Positions 19,818-27,129 of a stretch of 64,000 nucleotides of DNA are shown here, one piece after another. Below the pieces are notes generated by a model. That model worked only from the letters and a program-made list of their open reading frames with translations, ran no database searches and was not told the origin of the DNA. Within the stretch, counting starts at the first letter, position 1, and every line of letters starts with the position of its first letter. The translations under genes and the position numbers were made by a program. Source of the DNA: Clostridium drakei (lineage in GTDB: Bacteria; Bacillota; Clostridia; Clostridiales; Clostridiaceae); contig NZ_JIBU02000001.1 of the NCBI RefSeq assembly GCF_000633595.2, forward strand, positions 145,610 to 209,609, in the 5' to 3' direction.

Positions 19818-20666
19818 GTGTTAAAAAAAGAAAATTTAATTAAGATTTTAATGATTATAATGGGAAGTCTGGTTTATTCTATAGGTGTTAACTTATTTAT
19901 TGTGCCTCATAAGCTTTTAAGTGGAGGAGTAGCTGGTATTGCTATAATATGCCAGTATCTAACCAGAGTTCCTTCAGGATATTTTATAATATTGATAAAT
20001 ATACCTATATTTTTAATAGGTGTTAGAAGTGTAGACAAGTCTTTTGGATTTTTTAGTTTTATTGGAATGATTTCAATGTCTGTATGCTTAATACTAACTA
20101 GAAATATTCATAGTATGTACTATCTGCCAGATCCTCTACTTTCTGCATTGTGTGGAGGTATTATAACTGGAATAGGAATGGGAATAATATTTAAAAATAG
20201 GGCATCTCAAGGAGGTACAGATATAATAGCTGTAGTTGTAAAGAAAAAGTATGGTGTTTCTATAGGAAGAATAGCTTTTCTCATAAATGTGGGAGTGGTT
20301 ACTATAGGAATGATTATAGGAAGTTTTCAAATTGCAATTTATACTTTAATATCAATGTACTTAAATTCAGCAGTTCTTGATAAAATTATACAGGGTGTAG
20401 AGAGAGAAAAAGTTGTATTTATAGTAACTAGAAAAAGCGATAAAGTTAAAGATGAAATTTTAAAGAAATTAAATAGAGGTGTAACTTATCTTTATGGAGA
20501 AGGAGCTTACACAGGTGATAAGAAAAATATTATATATTGTATACTAAGTCCAAAAGAAATAGAACAAGTTAAGAGTTTAATTGAAAATATAGATGATTCG
20601 GCAGTAATTTCTATTATGGATACTGCAGAAGTAAAAGGAAAGGGATTTAGACAAGCAGCATTTTAA
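19818..20666 (+). CDS. YitT-family membrane protein (DUF161/DUF2179)
   Basis: 282 residues. About five hydrophobic segments in the first 200 residues, with the family sequence GVNLFIVPHKLLSGGVAGIA and GGIITGIGMGIIF, then a soluble DUF2179 domain near the C-terminus (VFIVTRKSDKVKDEI, GAYTGDKKNIIYC). The family is widespread in Firmicutes and its transport substrate is not established. GTG start with AGGGGGC upstream; own promoter at 19745. Confidence 0.9.
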   Translation: MLKKENLIKILMIIMGSLVYSIGVNLFIVPHKLLSGGVAGIAIICQYLTRVPSGYFIILINIPIFLIGVRSVDKSFGFFSFIGMISMSVCLILTRNIHSMYYLPDPLLSALCGGIITGIGMGIIFKNRASQGGTDIIAVVVKKKYGVSIGRIAFLINVGVVTIGMIIGSFQIAIYTLISMYLNSAVLDKIIQGVEREKVVFIVTRKSDKVKDEILKKLNRGVTYLYGEGAYTGDKKNIIYCILSPKEIEQVKSLIENIDDSAVISIMDTAEVKGKGFRQAAF

Positions 20667-20677
20667 AAGGTAGAATT

Positions 20678-20716
20678 TAGAGTATAGAGGTTGAACTATA
20701 CTCTATTTATTTTTTT
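20678..20716. terminator. Bidirectional terminator between yitT-family gene and metal ABC permease
   Basis: TAGAGTATAG / CTATACTCTA, 10-bp stem with an 8-nt loop, then a T-rich run. It lies between convergent genes; the minus-side T-run is weaker. Confidence 0.75.
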
Positions 20717-20746
20717 AAAAATAAGTTGTTTTTTATCATTAAAGAG

Positions 20747-21556
20747 TTAAGCATAATTTAAGTTAGCTTTTGCCAACCTTTTAATAATTATTACTAAAAG
20801 CATTAAAGCTACTGAAGTAAGAGCTATAGTGCCTCCAGGAGCACTATCTATGTAATAGGACAATATTAAACCTACGATGACATCTATAAATCCAAATATT
20901 ATAGAAAATATAAGAGTTACTTTAAATCCTTTATGAAGTTGAAGTGCAGCAGCAACAGGCATTGCTATCATTGATGATATTACAAGTATTCCCATTATTC
21001 TTATAGAAACAGAAACAGTAGCCCCAACTAATAATGCAAAAACGTAGTTTAAAAGCTTAACTTTTACGCCCATAATCTTTGCACCATCTTCATCAAATGT
21101 TATATAAAGTAATTGATTGAAGAATAAACATAATATTATAACAGATATTATACTAAGAATAAAAACAGTAAAAAGTTCAGTGGTACTTACAGTTAATATA
21201 CTTCCAAACAAGTAAGAATTTACATTTGCATTAGTTTTACCCATACTTATTAAGGTAATAGCTATACCTATACCTAAAGTCATAACAATTACTAGTATAA
21301 CTTCAGCATATTTTTTATAATAATCTCTTAAAAATTCTATTGCAACACCAAAAAATGATGTGAAAATAAAAGCTGATAGTATTGGGTTATACCCAAATAC
21401 TAATCCAACAGCCACTCCTGCTAGTGATGCATGAGATAAAGCATCACCCATCATGGAATATCGTTTTAAAACCAAAAAAACACCTATTGTTGGACATAGT
21501 ATAGAAATAAATATAGATGCTATTAAGGCATTTTGCATGAAACTATAATGTAGCAT
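20747..21556 (-). CDS. Metal ABC transporter permease (ZnuB/MntB family)
   Basis: 269 residues, ABC-3 family permease with about eight hydrophobic helices; typical segments are LKRYSMMGDALSHASLAGVA near the N-terminus and GTIALTSVALMLL at the end. It moves Zn, Mn or Fe ions across the membrane with the ATPase encoded just upstream on the same strand, whose 3' end it overlaps by 14 nt. The substrate-binding lipoprotein is not adjacent, so it must be elsewhere. The metal cannot be read from the permease. Confidence 0.92.
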   Translation of the reverse strand: MLHYSFMQNALIASIFISILCPTIGVFLVLKRYSMMGDALSHASLAGVAVGLVFGYNPILSAFIFTSFFGVAIEFLRDYYKKYAEVILVIVMTLGIGIAITLISMGKTNANVNSYLFGSILTVSTTELFTVFILSIISVIILCLFFNQLLYITFDEDGAKIMGVKVKLLNYVFALLVGATVSVSIRIMGILVISSMIAMPVAAALQLHKGFKVTLIFSIIFGFIDVIVGLILSYYIDSAPGGTIALTSVALMLLVIIIKRLAKANLNYA

Positions 21557-22211
21557 TTGAAACCTCCAAATCGTGATACTTAAATTGGTTTATTGGATAT
21601 AATCTGGCAAAACCATTTTCCATTTTACAAATATGTGTAGAATTATCTAGTGCAGCTTTAAGATTATGTTCTACTGATATAACGGTAATGTTAGAACGAA
21701 GGTTTAAGCCTTTTATAATTCTATAAATTTCATTTTGACTTGCAATATCAACACCTGTAGAAGGTTCATCAAGTATTAACAATTCTGGATTACCAAGTAG
21801 TGATCTAGCAATAAATACTTTTTGCTGCTGTCCTCCAGATAAATCTCCTATTAATTTATTTTTAAAGTTTTTCATTCCTACAGCGTCAAGAACTTCATTT
21901 ATAACTTTGGAATCTTTAATCTTTAATAATTTCATATGGCATTTAAGTATTTCATAAACTGTAATAGGAAATTGTGTATTAAGACCATCAACTTTTTGAG
22001 GAACATATCCAATATTATTTGTTTTTAATGATACAGTTCCACTTATTGGATCTAGAAGGTTAAGTATAAGTTTTATTAAAGTACTTTTTGCACTACCATT
22101 TTCACCTAAAATAGAAACATAGCTTCCTTTTTTTATATTTAAGTTTATATTGTTAAGAATATAAGGCTCACTGCCGGTATAAGAAAAAGTTAAATTTTTG
22201 ATTTCTACCAT
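21543..22211 (-). CDS. Metal ABC transporter ATP-binding protein (ZnuC family)
   Basis: 222 residues: Walker A LGENGSAKSTLIKLIL, signature LSGGQQQKVFIARSL, Walker B LLILDEPSTGVD and switch His in SVEHN. It powers the permease at 20747. GGAGGATTCTA precedes the start. A second residue of the usual GxxGxGKST loop is Ala here (GSAKST instead of GCGKST), seen in some ZnuC-like proteins. Transcribed from the minus-strand promoter around 22371-22400 with a leader of about 150 nt. Confidence 0.93.
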   Translation of the reverse strand: MVEIKNLTFSYTGSEPYILNNINLNIKKGSYVSILGENGSAKSTLIKLILNLLDPISGTVSLKTNNIGYVPQKVDGLNTQFPITVYEILKCHMKLLKIKDSKVINEVLDAVGMKNFKNKLIGDLSGGQQQKVFIARSLLGNPELLILDEPSTGVDIASQNEIYRIIKGLNLRSNITVISVEHNLKAALDNSTHICKMENGFARLYPINQFKYHDLEVSNATL

Positions 22212-22259
22212 TAGAATCCTCCAATTTATTAATTATATTTTTATTTAACTCAAAGAAAG

Positions 22260-22318
22260 TTTGCATTCATTTATAGTTATAATTATTAATAAGAGTTATA
22301 ACTATAAATAAATGCAAA
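22260..22318. promoter_or_regulatory. Long inverted repeat in the metal transporter leader
   Basis: Arms at 22260-22282 and 22296-22318, 23 nt each with a single mismatch, around a 13-nt AT-rich centre. Each arm carries TTATAACTATAAAT and ends in ATGCAAA. It lies downstream of the predicted minus-strand start site, 49-107 nt before the ATPase gene, so it could work as a DNA operator for a metal repressor or as an RNA hairpin. Confidence 0.7.
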
Positions 22319-22370
22319 TATTAAAAAGTAGTAGGTAGATATATTTTTATGAGTATTACTTACTATAAAT

Positions 22371-22400
22371 ATTATATACCTATATGCAAATTATTTGCAA
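22371..22400 (-). promoter_or_regulatory. Promoter and palindromic operator for the metal ABC operon
   Basis: On the minus strand TTGCAA (22395-22400) and TATAAT (22371-22376) are 18 nt apart. The -35 lies in the palindrome TGCAAAT-T-ATTTGCA (22385-22399). A further ATGCAAA at 22408 repeats the half-site. This layout suggests repressor control of the transporter. Confidence 0.5.
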
Positions 22401-22504
22401 TAAGTATATGCAAAAATTTAGTATACAATGAAATTTTATGCTAAAAAATAAACATTATTCATAAGTTAAAAATATAATTTGGGTAATTTTATTCTTATTA
22501 TAGG

Positions 22505-22558
22505 TTTACAAAAGTAAAATAAAGTAGTATTATATATATGATAATGAAAATCAATATC
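22505..22558 (+). promoter_or_regulatory. Promoter with Fur box upstream of DUF2325/HD-GYP genes
   Basis: TTTACA (22505-22510), 17-nt spacer, TATTAT (22528-22533). At 22540-22558 GATAATGAAAATCAATATC matches the classical 19-bp Fur box GATAATGATAATCATTATC at 17 of 19 positions and covers the expected start point. It predicts iron-dependent repression of the transcript that begins here. Confidence 0.7.
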
Positions 22559-22669
22559 AATTGATAAAAAAGTGGGAACATAAAATAATAAATGTATGAA
22601 TTGAAAATTAGTTTAGCAATATGATGTTACAAAAGAAATTAAAAATATAATATGGAAAGGAGATTTTTT

Positions 22670-22987
22670 ATGAGCGTTTTAGTTATAGGTGGAGACAATA
22701 TTTGTAATATCAAAGAAAAGTTAAAAAGGACGGGTTTTGATAAAATACATCATATAACAGGAAGAAAGAAAAGTGATAGGAAAATTAGAATTCCAGAAAA
22801 AACAGATTTAGTATTGGTATTAGTAGATTATGTAGGACATAGTTTAACATGTATTGCAAAAGAGGAATCTAAGAAATGTGATGTGAAAATTGTATTTTCT
22901 AAGAGGTCTTGGGTTCATATGGAAAATATTATACAAGATTGCGCTAAGGAGATATCAAATGCTAAAAGAAGTTGTAGTTGGATTTAA
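22670..22987 (+). CDS. DUF2325 domain protein
   Basis: 105 residues. It begins SVLVIGGDNICNIKEKL, a Rossmann-like start typical of DUF2325, followed by LVLVLVDYVGHSLT and IVFSKRSW. DUF2325 proteins are small cytoplasmic proteins of unknown biochemical role. ATG at 22670 with AAAGGAGA upstream is preferred to ATG at 22652. The end overlaps the HD-GYP gene by 29 nt, so the two are translated together under the Fur-box promoter. Confidence 0.8.
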   Translation: MSVLVIGGDNICNIKEKLKRTGFDKIHHITGRKKSDRKIRIPEKTDLVLVLVDYVGHSLTCIAKEESKKCDVKIVFSKRSWVHMENIIQDCAKEISNAKRSCSWI

Positions 22988-23579
22988 TGAAACAGAAATT
23001 TATCATGATATAATAGAAAGCTTGGTAACAGCTCTTGAGGCAAAAGATTATTATACAAGTGGACATTCAGAAAGAGTAGCATTTATGTCATATGAATTAT
23101 CAAAAAAGCTTGGTATATTAGGAAACGAATTGGAGAATATTCACATGGCAGCCCATCTTCACGATATAGGCAAAATAGGAGTACCTGATAATATATTGAA
23201 TAAAACTGGAAAACTTTCAGAAGATGAATGGCAGCATATAAAAATGCATCCCAAAATAGGTTTTGATATTTTAAATAAATCAAATAAATTAAAGCATATT
23301 GCTAAAATTGTACTTCATCATCATGAAAAATGGAATGGAAGTGGTTATCCAAATGGACTAACTAAATTAGAGATACCATTAGGAGCTAGAATAATTACAG
23401 TATGTGATTCTATCGACGCAATGACTTCAATAAGACCTTATAGAAAGGCTATGGATTTTGAAAAGTGTATGGAGGAAATAGTGGTTAATAAAAATATTAT
23501 GTATGATCCCACAATTGTTAATTTTATAGAAAATAATTTAAAGTTTATGAAAAGTATATCTAATTTCCAATTTGTATAA
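22959..23579 (+). CDS. HD-GYP domain phosphodiesterase-like protein
   Basis: 206 residues, essentially one HD-GYP domain. Metal and catalytic motifs are intact: His36 in SGHSERV, HD at 68-69 in LHDIGKIG, HHHEKWNGSGYP with GYP at 129-131. HD-GYP enzymes hydrolyse cyclic di-GMP or related dinucleotides; no receiver or sensor domain is attached, so input may come from the DUF2325 partner or from expression. AAGGAGATA lies before ATG at 22959, inside the DUF2325 gene. Confidence 0.88.
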   Translation: MLKEVVVGFNETEIYHDIIESLVTALEAKDYYTSGHSERVAFMSYELSKKLGILGNELENIHMAAHLHDIGKIGVPDNILNKTGKLSEDEWQHIKMHPKIGFDILNKSNKLKHIAKIVLHHHEKWNGSGYPNGLTKLEIPLGARIITVCDSIDAMTSIRPYRKAMDFEKCMEEIVVNKNIMYDPTIVNFIENNLKFMKSISNFQFV

Positions 23580-23661
23580 TTACTAATGATTAAATTTATA
23601 AATTTAAATTTCTGATAAACCAGTAATAAAAAAAAATTACATAAAAAATGTAATTAACTGC

Positions 23662-23690
23662 TTGACTTAAATAGCAATGTATAATATACT
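23662..23690 (+). promoter_or_regulatory. Promoter of tRNA-Glu
   Basis: TTGACT (23662-23667), 17-nt spacer, TATACT (23685-23690), ending 19 nt before the tRNA. Confidence 0.6.
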
Positions 23691-23709
23691 ATTTAAGTAA
23701 GTTAAATAT

Positions 23710-23784
23710 GGCCTCTTGGTCAAGCGGTGAAGACGCCACCCTCTCAAGGTGGAATCAGGGGTTCGATTCCCCTAGTGGCTACCA
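23710..23784 (+). tRNA. tRNA-Glu (anticodon CUC)
   Basis: 75 nt with encoded CCA. Anticodon stem CCACC/GGTGG closes loop CTCTCAA, giving anticodon CTC; T arm AGGGG-TTCGATT-CCCCT; D stem GTC/GAC. The acceptor stem GGCCTCT/AGTGGCT has a G1-U72 wobble and a U5-U68 mismatch, somewhat weak. Identity as Glu follows from the anticodon. A terminator follows at 23792. Confidence 0.93.
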
Positions 23785-23791
23785 TAAGTGT

Positions 23792-23834
23792 AATAAGAGT
23801 GTTTTACAGAGATGTAAGACCTCTTATTTTTTTA
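23792..23834 (+). terminator. Terminator after tRNA-Glu
   Basis: AATAAGAG (23792-23799) pairs with CTCTTATT (23821-23828), followed by a T-run. Confidence 0.75.
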
Positions 23835-24198
23835 GTTTCCTACATTTTTCCCGCACTAGTTTTAGGGTGCTATAAACAAAGTCAGATTTATACTCATTTT
23901 AGCCAAATAAATTATTTGATTTTTCAACTGCTGTAATTTTTTCTTTAGGCATTACATGAGTATGTTAGCAGTTATTGAAACAATATAGATTAGTAAAAAT
24001 TTAAATATCGCATTATTCAGAATGAATTTGCGGTATTTTTTTATATTTTAAATGTTACACAATTTATAGAAAATGTGAGTTTATGGATGTGAATATATAG
24101 AATATGGTAAAATAATAATAGAGCCTAAAAAATGAATAATTAATATTGCTACTGCAGTAGTTTAACCCATAATTTAAAAATGTTAAAGGAGGCAAATG
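23835..24198. other. Intergenic stretch before the serine-rich protein gene
   Basis: No gene seen in about 360 nt. At 24003-24038 a weak imperfect hairpin (AAATATCGCA with TTGCGGTATTT) ends in a T-run and may be an orphan terminator. AAAGGAGG at 24186-24192 is the ribosome site of the next gene. Confidence 0.4.
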
Positions 24199-24954
24199 AT
24201 GAAGTGTAAAAAATTATTAATACCATTATTAATACTTAGTTTTTTTGTCAGTTTTTCATATGCAAATGTCCAAGCTAAAGGGCATGGAGGTGGACATTCA
24301 TCTTCACATTCATCCTCTAAATCTTCACATAGTTCAACATCTAAGAGTAGTAGTTCGGGAATTAAAAGTGGAAGCTTTTCAAATAGTAAAGCAACTACAA
24401 AATCAACAACTATACCTAAAAGTAGTACGCCTACAAAGCCAACTACACCTAATAGTACCACAGGAATTAAAAGTGGAAGCTTTTCAAATAGTGAAGCAAC
24501 TAAAAAATCGACAGCTGCACCTAAAAATAATACAAATACAAAGTCAACTACACCTAAGAGTGCTGCAGGAATTAAAAGTGGAAGTTTTTCAACGACTAAA
24601 GCGCCGCCTGCATCAACTGAGAAATCCACATCAACTTTAAAAAATACGGTGAATACTAAGTCAAAAGCTTTAGCAAGTATTCCACCAAGTTATAGTTGCC
24701 ATTCTATCAGTAATAATTATTATTACAATACTAGCAATGGAGGAAGCAACTTTTGGAGCAATTATTTGTTATATAGAGCATTAACACCAGAACACAGAAC
24801 ATATGTGACAACCACTGGTTCAAATGCAGTTGCACCAGCATATACGGGAGCTAGGTCTATAATGGCAGATGTAATAACATTGATATTTATTGTAGGAGCA
24901 ATTGTATTAGTAATTTATATAGTTAAGAAAAAAAATGCTAAGAAAGAAATATGA
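24199..24954 (+). CDS. Serine/threonine-rich membrane protein with three 35-residue repeats
   Basis: 251 residues, unknown family. A signal peptide (hydrophobic LLIPLLILSFFVSFSYA) is followed by a His/Ser-rich stretch, three repeats each starting GIKSGSF, a linker rich in Ser, Tyr and Asn, and a C-terminal membrane helix (LIFIVGAIVLVIYIV) with a Lys-rich tail. Most of the chain is probably outside, anchored at its C-terminus. ATG at 24199 is 6 nt after AAAGGAGG; ATG at 24196 is too close. The repeats are exactly 105 bp apart in DNA. Function not recognised; the composition suggests a disordered cell-wall-spanning stalk. Confidence 0.75.
   Translation: MKCKKLLIPLLILSFFVSFSYANVQAKGHGGGHSSSHSSSKSSHSSTSKSSSSGIKSGSFSNSKATTKSTTIPKSSTPTKPTTPNSTTGIKSGSFSNSEATKKSTAAPKNNTNTKSTTPKSAAGIKSGSFSTTKAPPASTEKSTSTLKNTVNTKSKALASIPPSYSCHSISNNYYYNTSNGGSNFWSNYLLYRALTPEHRTYVTTTGSNAVAPAYTGARSIMADVITLIFIVGAIVLVIYIVKKKNAKKEI
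24358..24672 (+). repeat. Three 105-bp tandem repeats within the serine-rich gene
   Basis: GGAATTAAAAGTGGAAGC begins at 24358 and 24463, and with the same 105-bp step at 24568 (GGAAGT variant). Each unit encodes 35 residues beginning GIKSGSF; the ends of the units diverge, the starts are almost identical. Confidence 0.85.
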
Positions 24955-24957
24955 AAT

Positions 24958-25211
24958 ATGGATAGTCTAAATAAAGAGATAGAAAATAAAATACCTAAAT
25001 TAGCTGAATATCTTAAAGAAGAAAAAGAAATAAAACAAATAGATAGAGCACTAAGTTCATTAAGTAATATTGAAAAACAAGTTATACAATATAAGTGCAT
25101 ACAGGGAATGTATTATTATGAATTTACATATAAGGTTTTAAAAGTGAAAGGCAATGTAAAAGAATAAAAAGCATAGCTTTAAATAAAATTGCAATTGCAC
25201 TGGGATTTTAG
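24958..25211 (+). pseudogene. Phage ArpU/sigma-like transcription regulator, frameshifted
   Basis: The frame from ATG 24958 reads through a region-4-like helix-turn-helix (RALSSLSNIEKQVIQYKCI, then YYYEFTYKV) and then ends with unrelated residues at 25167. In the next frame the DNA continues SERQCKRIKS...LNKIAIALGF to a stop at 25211, which is the expected C-terminus of clostridial phage ArpU/sigma-like regulators. Restoring one base in the run GGTTTTAAAAGTG (about 25133-25145) joins the halves. The loss of one base is inferred; sequencing error is the alternative. Known relatives act late in the early region of prophages. Confidence 0.75.
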
Positions 25212-25335
25212 AGTGACCATTTTTTGTCTCGAAAATAGCACTTTAATGGCACTCTATTATAAAATTAATGAGTTATAATGGTATTATGGAAAATTAAATA
25301 ATGGTTGCTACAGCAAGGATTTAATGTGGCAATAA

Positions 25336-25365
25336 CAAAAGCATCTGGTTTCAGGTGCTTTATTC
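25336..25365 (+). terminator. Hairpin upstream of small RNA copy A
   Basis: AAAGCATCTG and CAGGTGCTTT close a 4-nt loop, followed by ATTCAT. The same kind of hairpin, with the same CAGGTGCTTTATTCAT right arm, precedes copy B at 33265. Confidence 0.6.
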
Positions 25366-25417
25366 ATAAAAAGTTAAAATAATATACATTAATAAGAAAT
25401 AAAATCTACATAAAGTT

Positions 25418-25557
25418 GTAACAATTACCATGTATAATGATAATTGTCCTAAGGAGATAACCCTTAGAGGAAAATTTAAAAGAATATAATAAGTCCCCCT
25501 TATTATAGATATATTTTGCTTTATGTAAGCACTAGTGAATATCACTGGTGCTTATTT
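25418..25557 (+). ncRNA. Candidate small RNA, copy A (C-rich loop)
   Basis: No open frame. Three hairpins can be drawn: CCTAAGG/CCTTAGAGG; ATAATAAG / CTTATTAT closing the loop TCCCC; and the terminator AAGCACTAGTG / CACTGGTGCTT followed by ATTT. TATAAT or GATAAT with TTGTAA upstream could serve as promoter. The near-identical copy at 33351 keeps all three stems while loops differ. A single-stranded UCCCC loop is typical of Gram-positive sRNAs that pair with Shine-Dalgarno sites; that role is inference. It sits between two broken phage genes. Confidence 0.65.
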
Positions 25558-25579
25558 AAATTTATAAGAGGTGAGAGGT

Positions 25580-25758
25580 GTGAAGGTAGAAAAAATAATA
25601 AAGACTCAGCAGCAAGATATGCATAAAAAACTAAAACAACAAATAGTAATAAGAATCCAAGGAAAGGTAAAGAAGAACACCTTTCCTTTTCTGATATTTT
25701 AAGTTTAATGAAACAAGATAGTTATTATAGACATAGGGGAGCTATACGGCAAAAGTAG
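25580..25758 (+). pseudogene. Small phage-type protein, frameshifted
   Basis: GTG at 25580 (AGGTGAGAGGT upstream) opens MKVEKIIKTQQQDMHKK, then leaves frame at the A-run at 25625-25630. In the shifted frame the DNA reads RKGKEEHLSFSDILSLM and KQDSYYRHRGAIRQK to a stop at 25758, which looks like the C-terminus of small clostridial phage proteins of about 60 residues. One extra A would join both parts. An inverted repeat (AAGGAAAGGT at 25659, ACCTTTCCTT at 25679) falls inside the frame. Function unknown; evidence of prophage decay. Confidence 0.55.
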
Positions 25759-25978
25759 AGTAAAACCAGTAAATGTAAGGGATATGTATGTAAAAAAGTA
25801 ACTTTAAGGAAATTATAAAAATCATCTATAAAATTTACAAAAAATTAATTATTTGTTCGATTATGAAATATTTTGTAATACGATTTATGTTGATAAATCT
25901 AATGTCAATGGTTTAAAATGGTTTTTGAAAGTTGTTTACAATTTATTAAAATCATTTCAAATAAGGGGGAAGATACAT

Positions 25979-27100
25979 ATGAAAAATTTTAAGAATTTTA
26001 TAGGTAAAGTTGCTTTAGTATTTTGTATGGCTTTAATAGTTGGAGTTTTAGGTAGTGAAAGTGTTTTTGCTGCAAATGTAGGTGATCAGTTGAATTCACC
26101 AGAAGCAGGATGGAAGAGATATGGTGCGGAAGATAAAAATTTTCAATATTCGTTTCCACCTGTATGGTATGGAAATAAGGCATTTAGTGATGGAACTAAT
26201 AAATTATTATCAGTGTCATTTAATTTTAAGGGAACTAAATTAAGAATAATAGGATATTCTGGAGGAGATAGATCTAGTGATTTAAGTTGTATCATAGATG
26301 GAAAAGAAGAAAAATTTAATCAAGCAACAGTTTCTCAAGATAACTCATTGAATTATAGTAAAGAAGGCTTAGAAAATAGGGAACATTCAGTAAAGATTAA
26401 AACAAATGTACCTGGTAGCTATACTGGATTAAATCTTACAGCTATAGATATAGATGTAAGTGGAGAATTAAAACCATATAATGAAAATATACAACCTTCA
26501 ACATTACAAATTATTTTAAATGTTGAACCAGAAAAAAATAAAATAAGACTAAATGAAACAGTATCAGCTAATTTAACAATAGATAACATAAAAGACATTG
26601 CGGCAGAAGATGTAAGAATAAAATATGATAATAGTAAATTACAATTTTTGGGTGCTACAGAAGTAGATGGAATAAAATTAGTAAAGAATGATGCAAAAGA
26701 CGGAGAATTAAGACTCATTCTTGCAAGTAAGGGTTCATCTAATGTAGTTGAGGCTAAGAAATCATTGTTAAAGTTAAATTTTAAAGGAATAGCCGCAGGT
26801 GATGCTTTAGTTGATGTAACTAAAGGTAGGGTTTCAGATGGTATTACTATGGAAAAAGATTTAACAGATGATCAATGTGGACAAGCAACTATAACAATAG
26901 ATAATGAGGCTCTTACAGATGTAAATAAAGATGGACAATTTACACTTTTAGATTTAGCTATTGATGGTAGACATTATAGTGAAGATCCAGCAACACTTAC
27001 TCAATATAATACTGATATTGTTGTAAATAAAGCTATAGATGATGATGATTTAACTAAGATAGGTGAGTATATGTTGGCTAATCCTAATTATAAATTTTAG
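25979..27100 (+). CDS. Secreted protein with cohesin-like and dockerin-like modules
   Basis: 373 residues. Signal peptide to about residue 31 (LVFCMALIVGVLGSESVFAA). Residues about 32-150 form a domain starting VGDQLNSPEAGWKR and shared with the neighbour at 27130. Residues about 165-300 look like a cohesin (VSANLTIDNIKDIAAEDVRI, VRIKYDNSKLQFLGATEV). The end has TDVNKDGQFTLLDLAIDGRH, a dockerin-type Ca-binding loop; a second weaker one may lie near the C-terminus. No catalytic domain is seen, so a surface adhesion or scaffolding role is inferred. ATG at 25979 follows AAGGGGGAAGA. Confidence 0.8.
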   Translation: MKNFKNFIGKVALVFCMALIVGVLGSESVFAANVGDQLNSPEAGWKRYGAEDKNFQYSFPPVWYGNKAFSDGTNKLLSVSFNFKGTKLRIIGYSGGDRSSDLSCIIDGKEEKFNQATVSQDNSLNYSKEGLENREHSVKIKTNVPGSYTGLNLTAIDIDVSGELKPYNENIQPSTLQIILNVEPEKNKIRLNETVSANLTIDNIKDIAAEDVRIKYDNSKLQFLGATEVDGIKLVKNDAKDGELRLILASKGSSNVVEAKKSLLKLNFKGIAAGDALVDVTKGRVSDGITMEKDLTDDQCGQATITIDNEALTDVNKDGQFTLLDLAIDGRHYSEDPATLTQYNTDIVVNKAIDDDDLTKIGEYMLANPNYKF

Positions 27101-27129
27101 TTGAGTAATATAGATAGGGGAATTAAGCT

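Noticed and set aside
23727..23936. Open frame running through tRNA-Glu
   Set aside because: It overlaps the tRNA and its terminator and has no ribosome site.
24183..24629. Long minus-strand open frame opposite the serine-rich gene
   Set aside because: It mirrors the repetitive codons of the plus-strand gene, has no ribosome site, and the plus frame has a signal peptide, repeats and an anchor.
25659..25688. Inverted repeat AAGGAAAGGT / ACCTTTCCTT read as a terminator
   Set aside because: It falls within the frame of the broken phage gene and is followed by only a short T stretch, so codon content explains it better.
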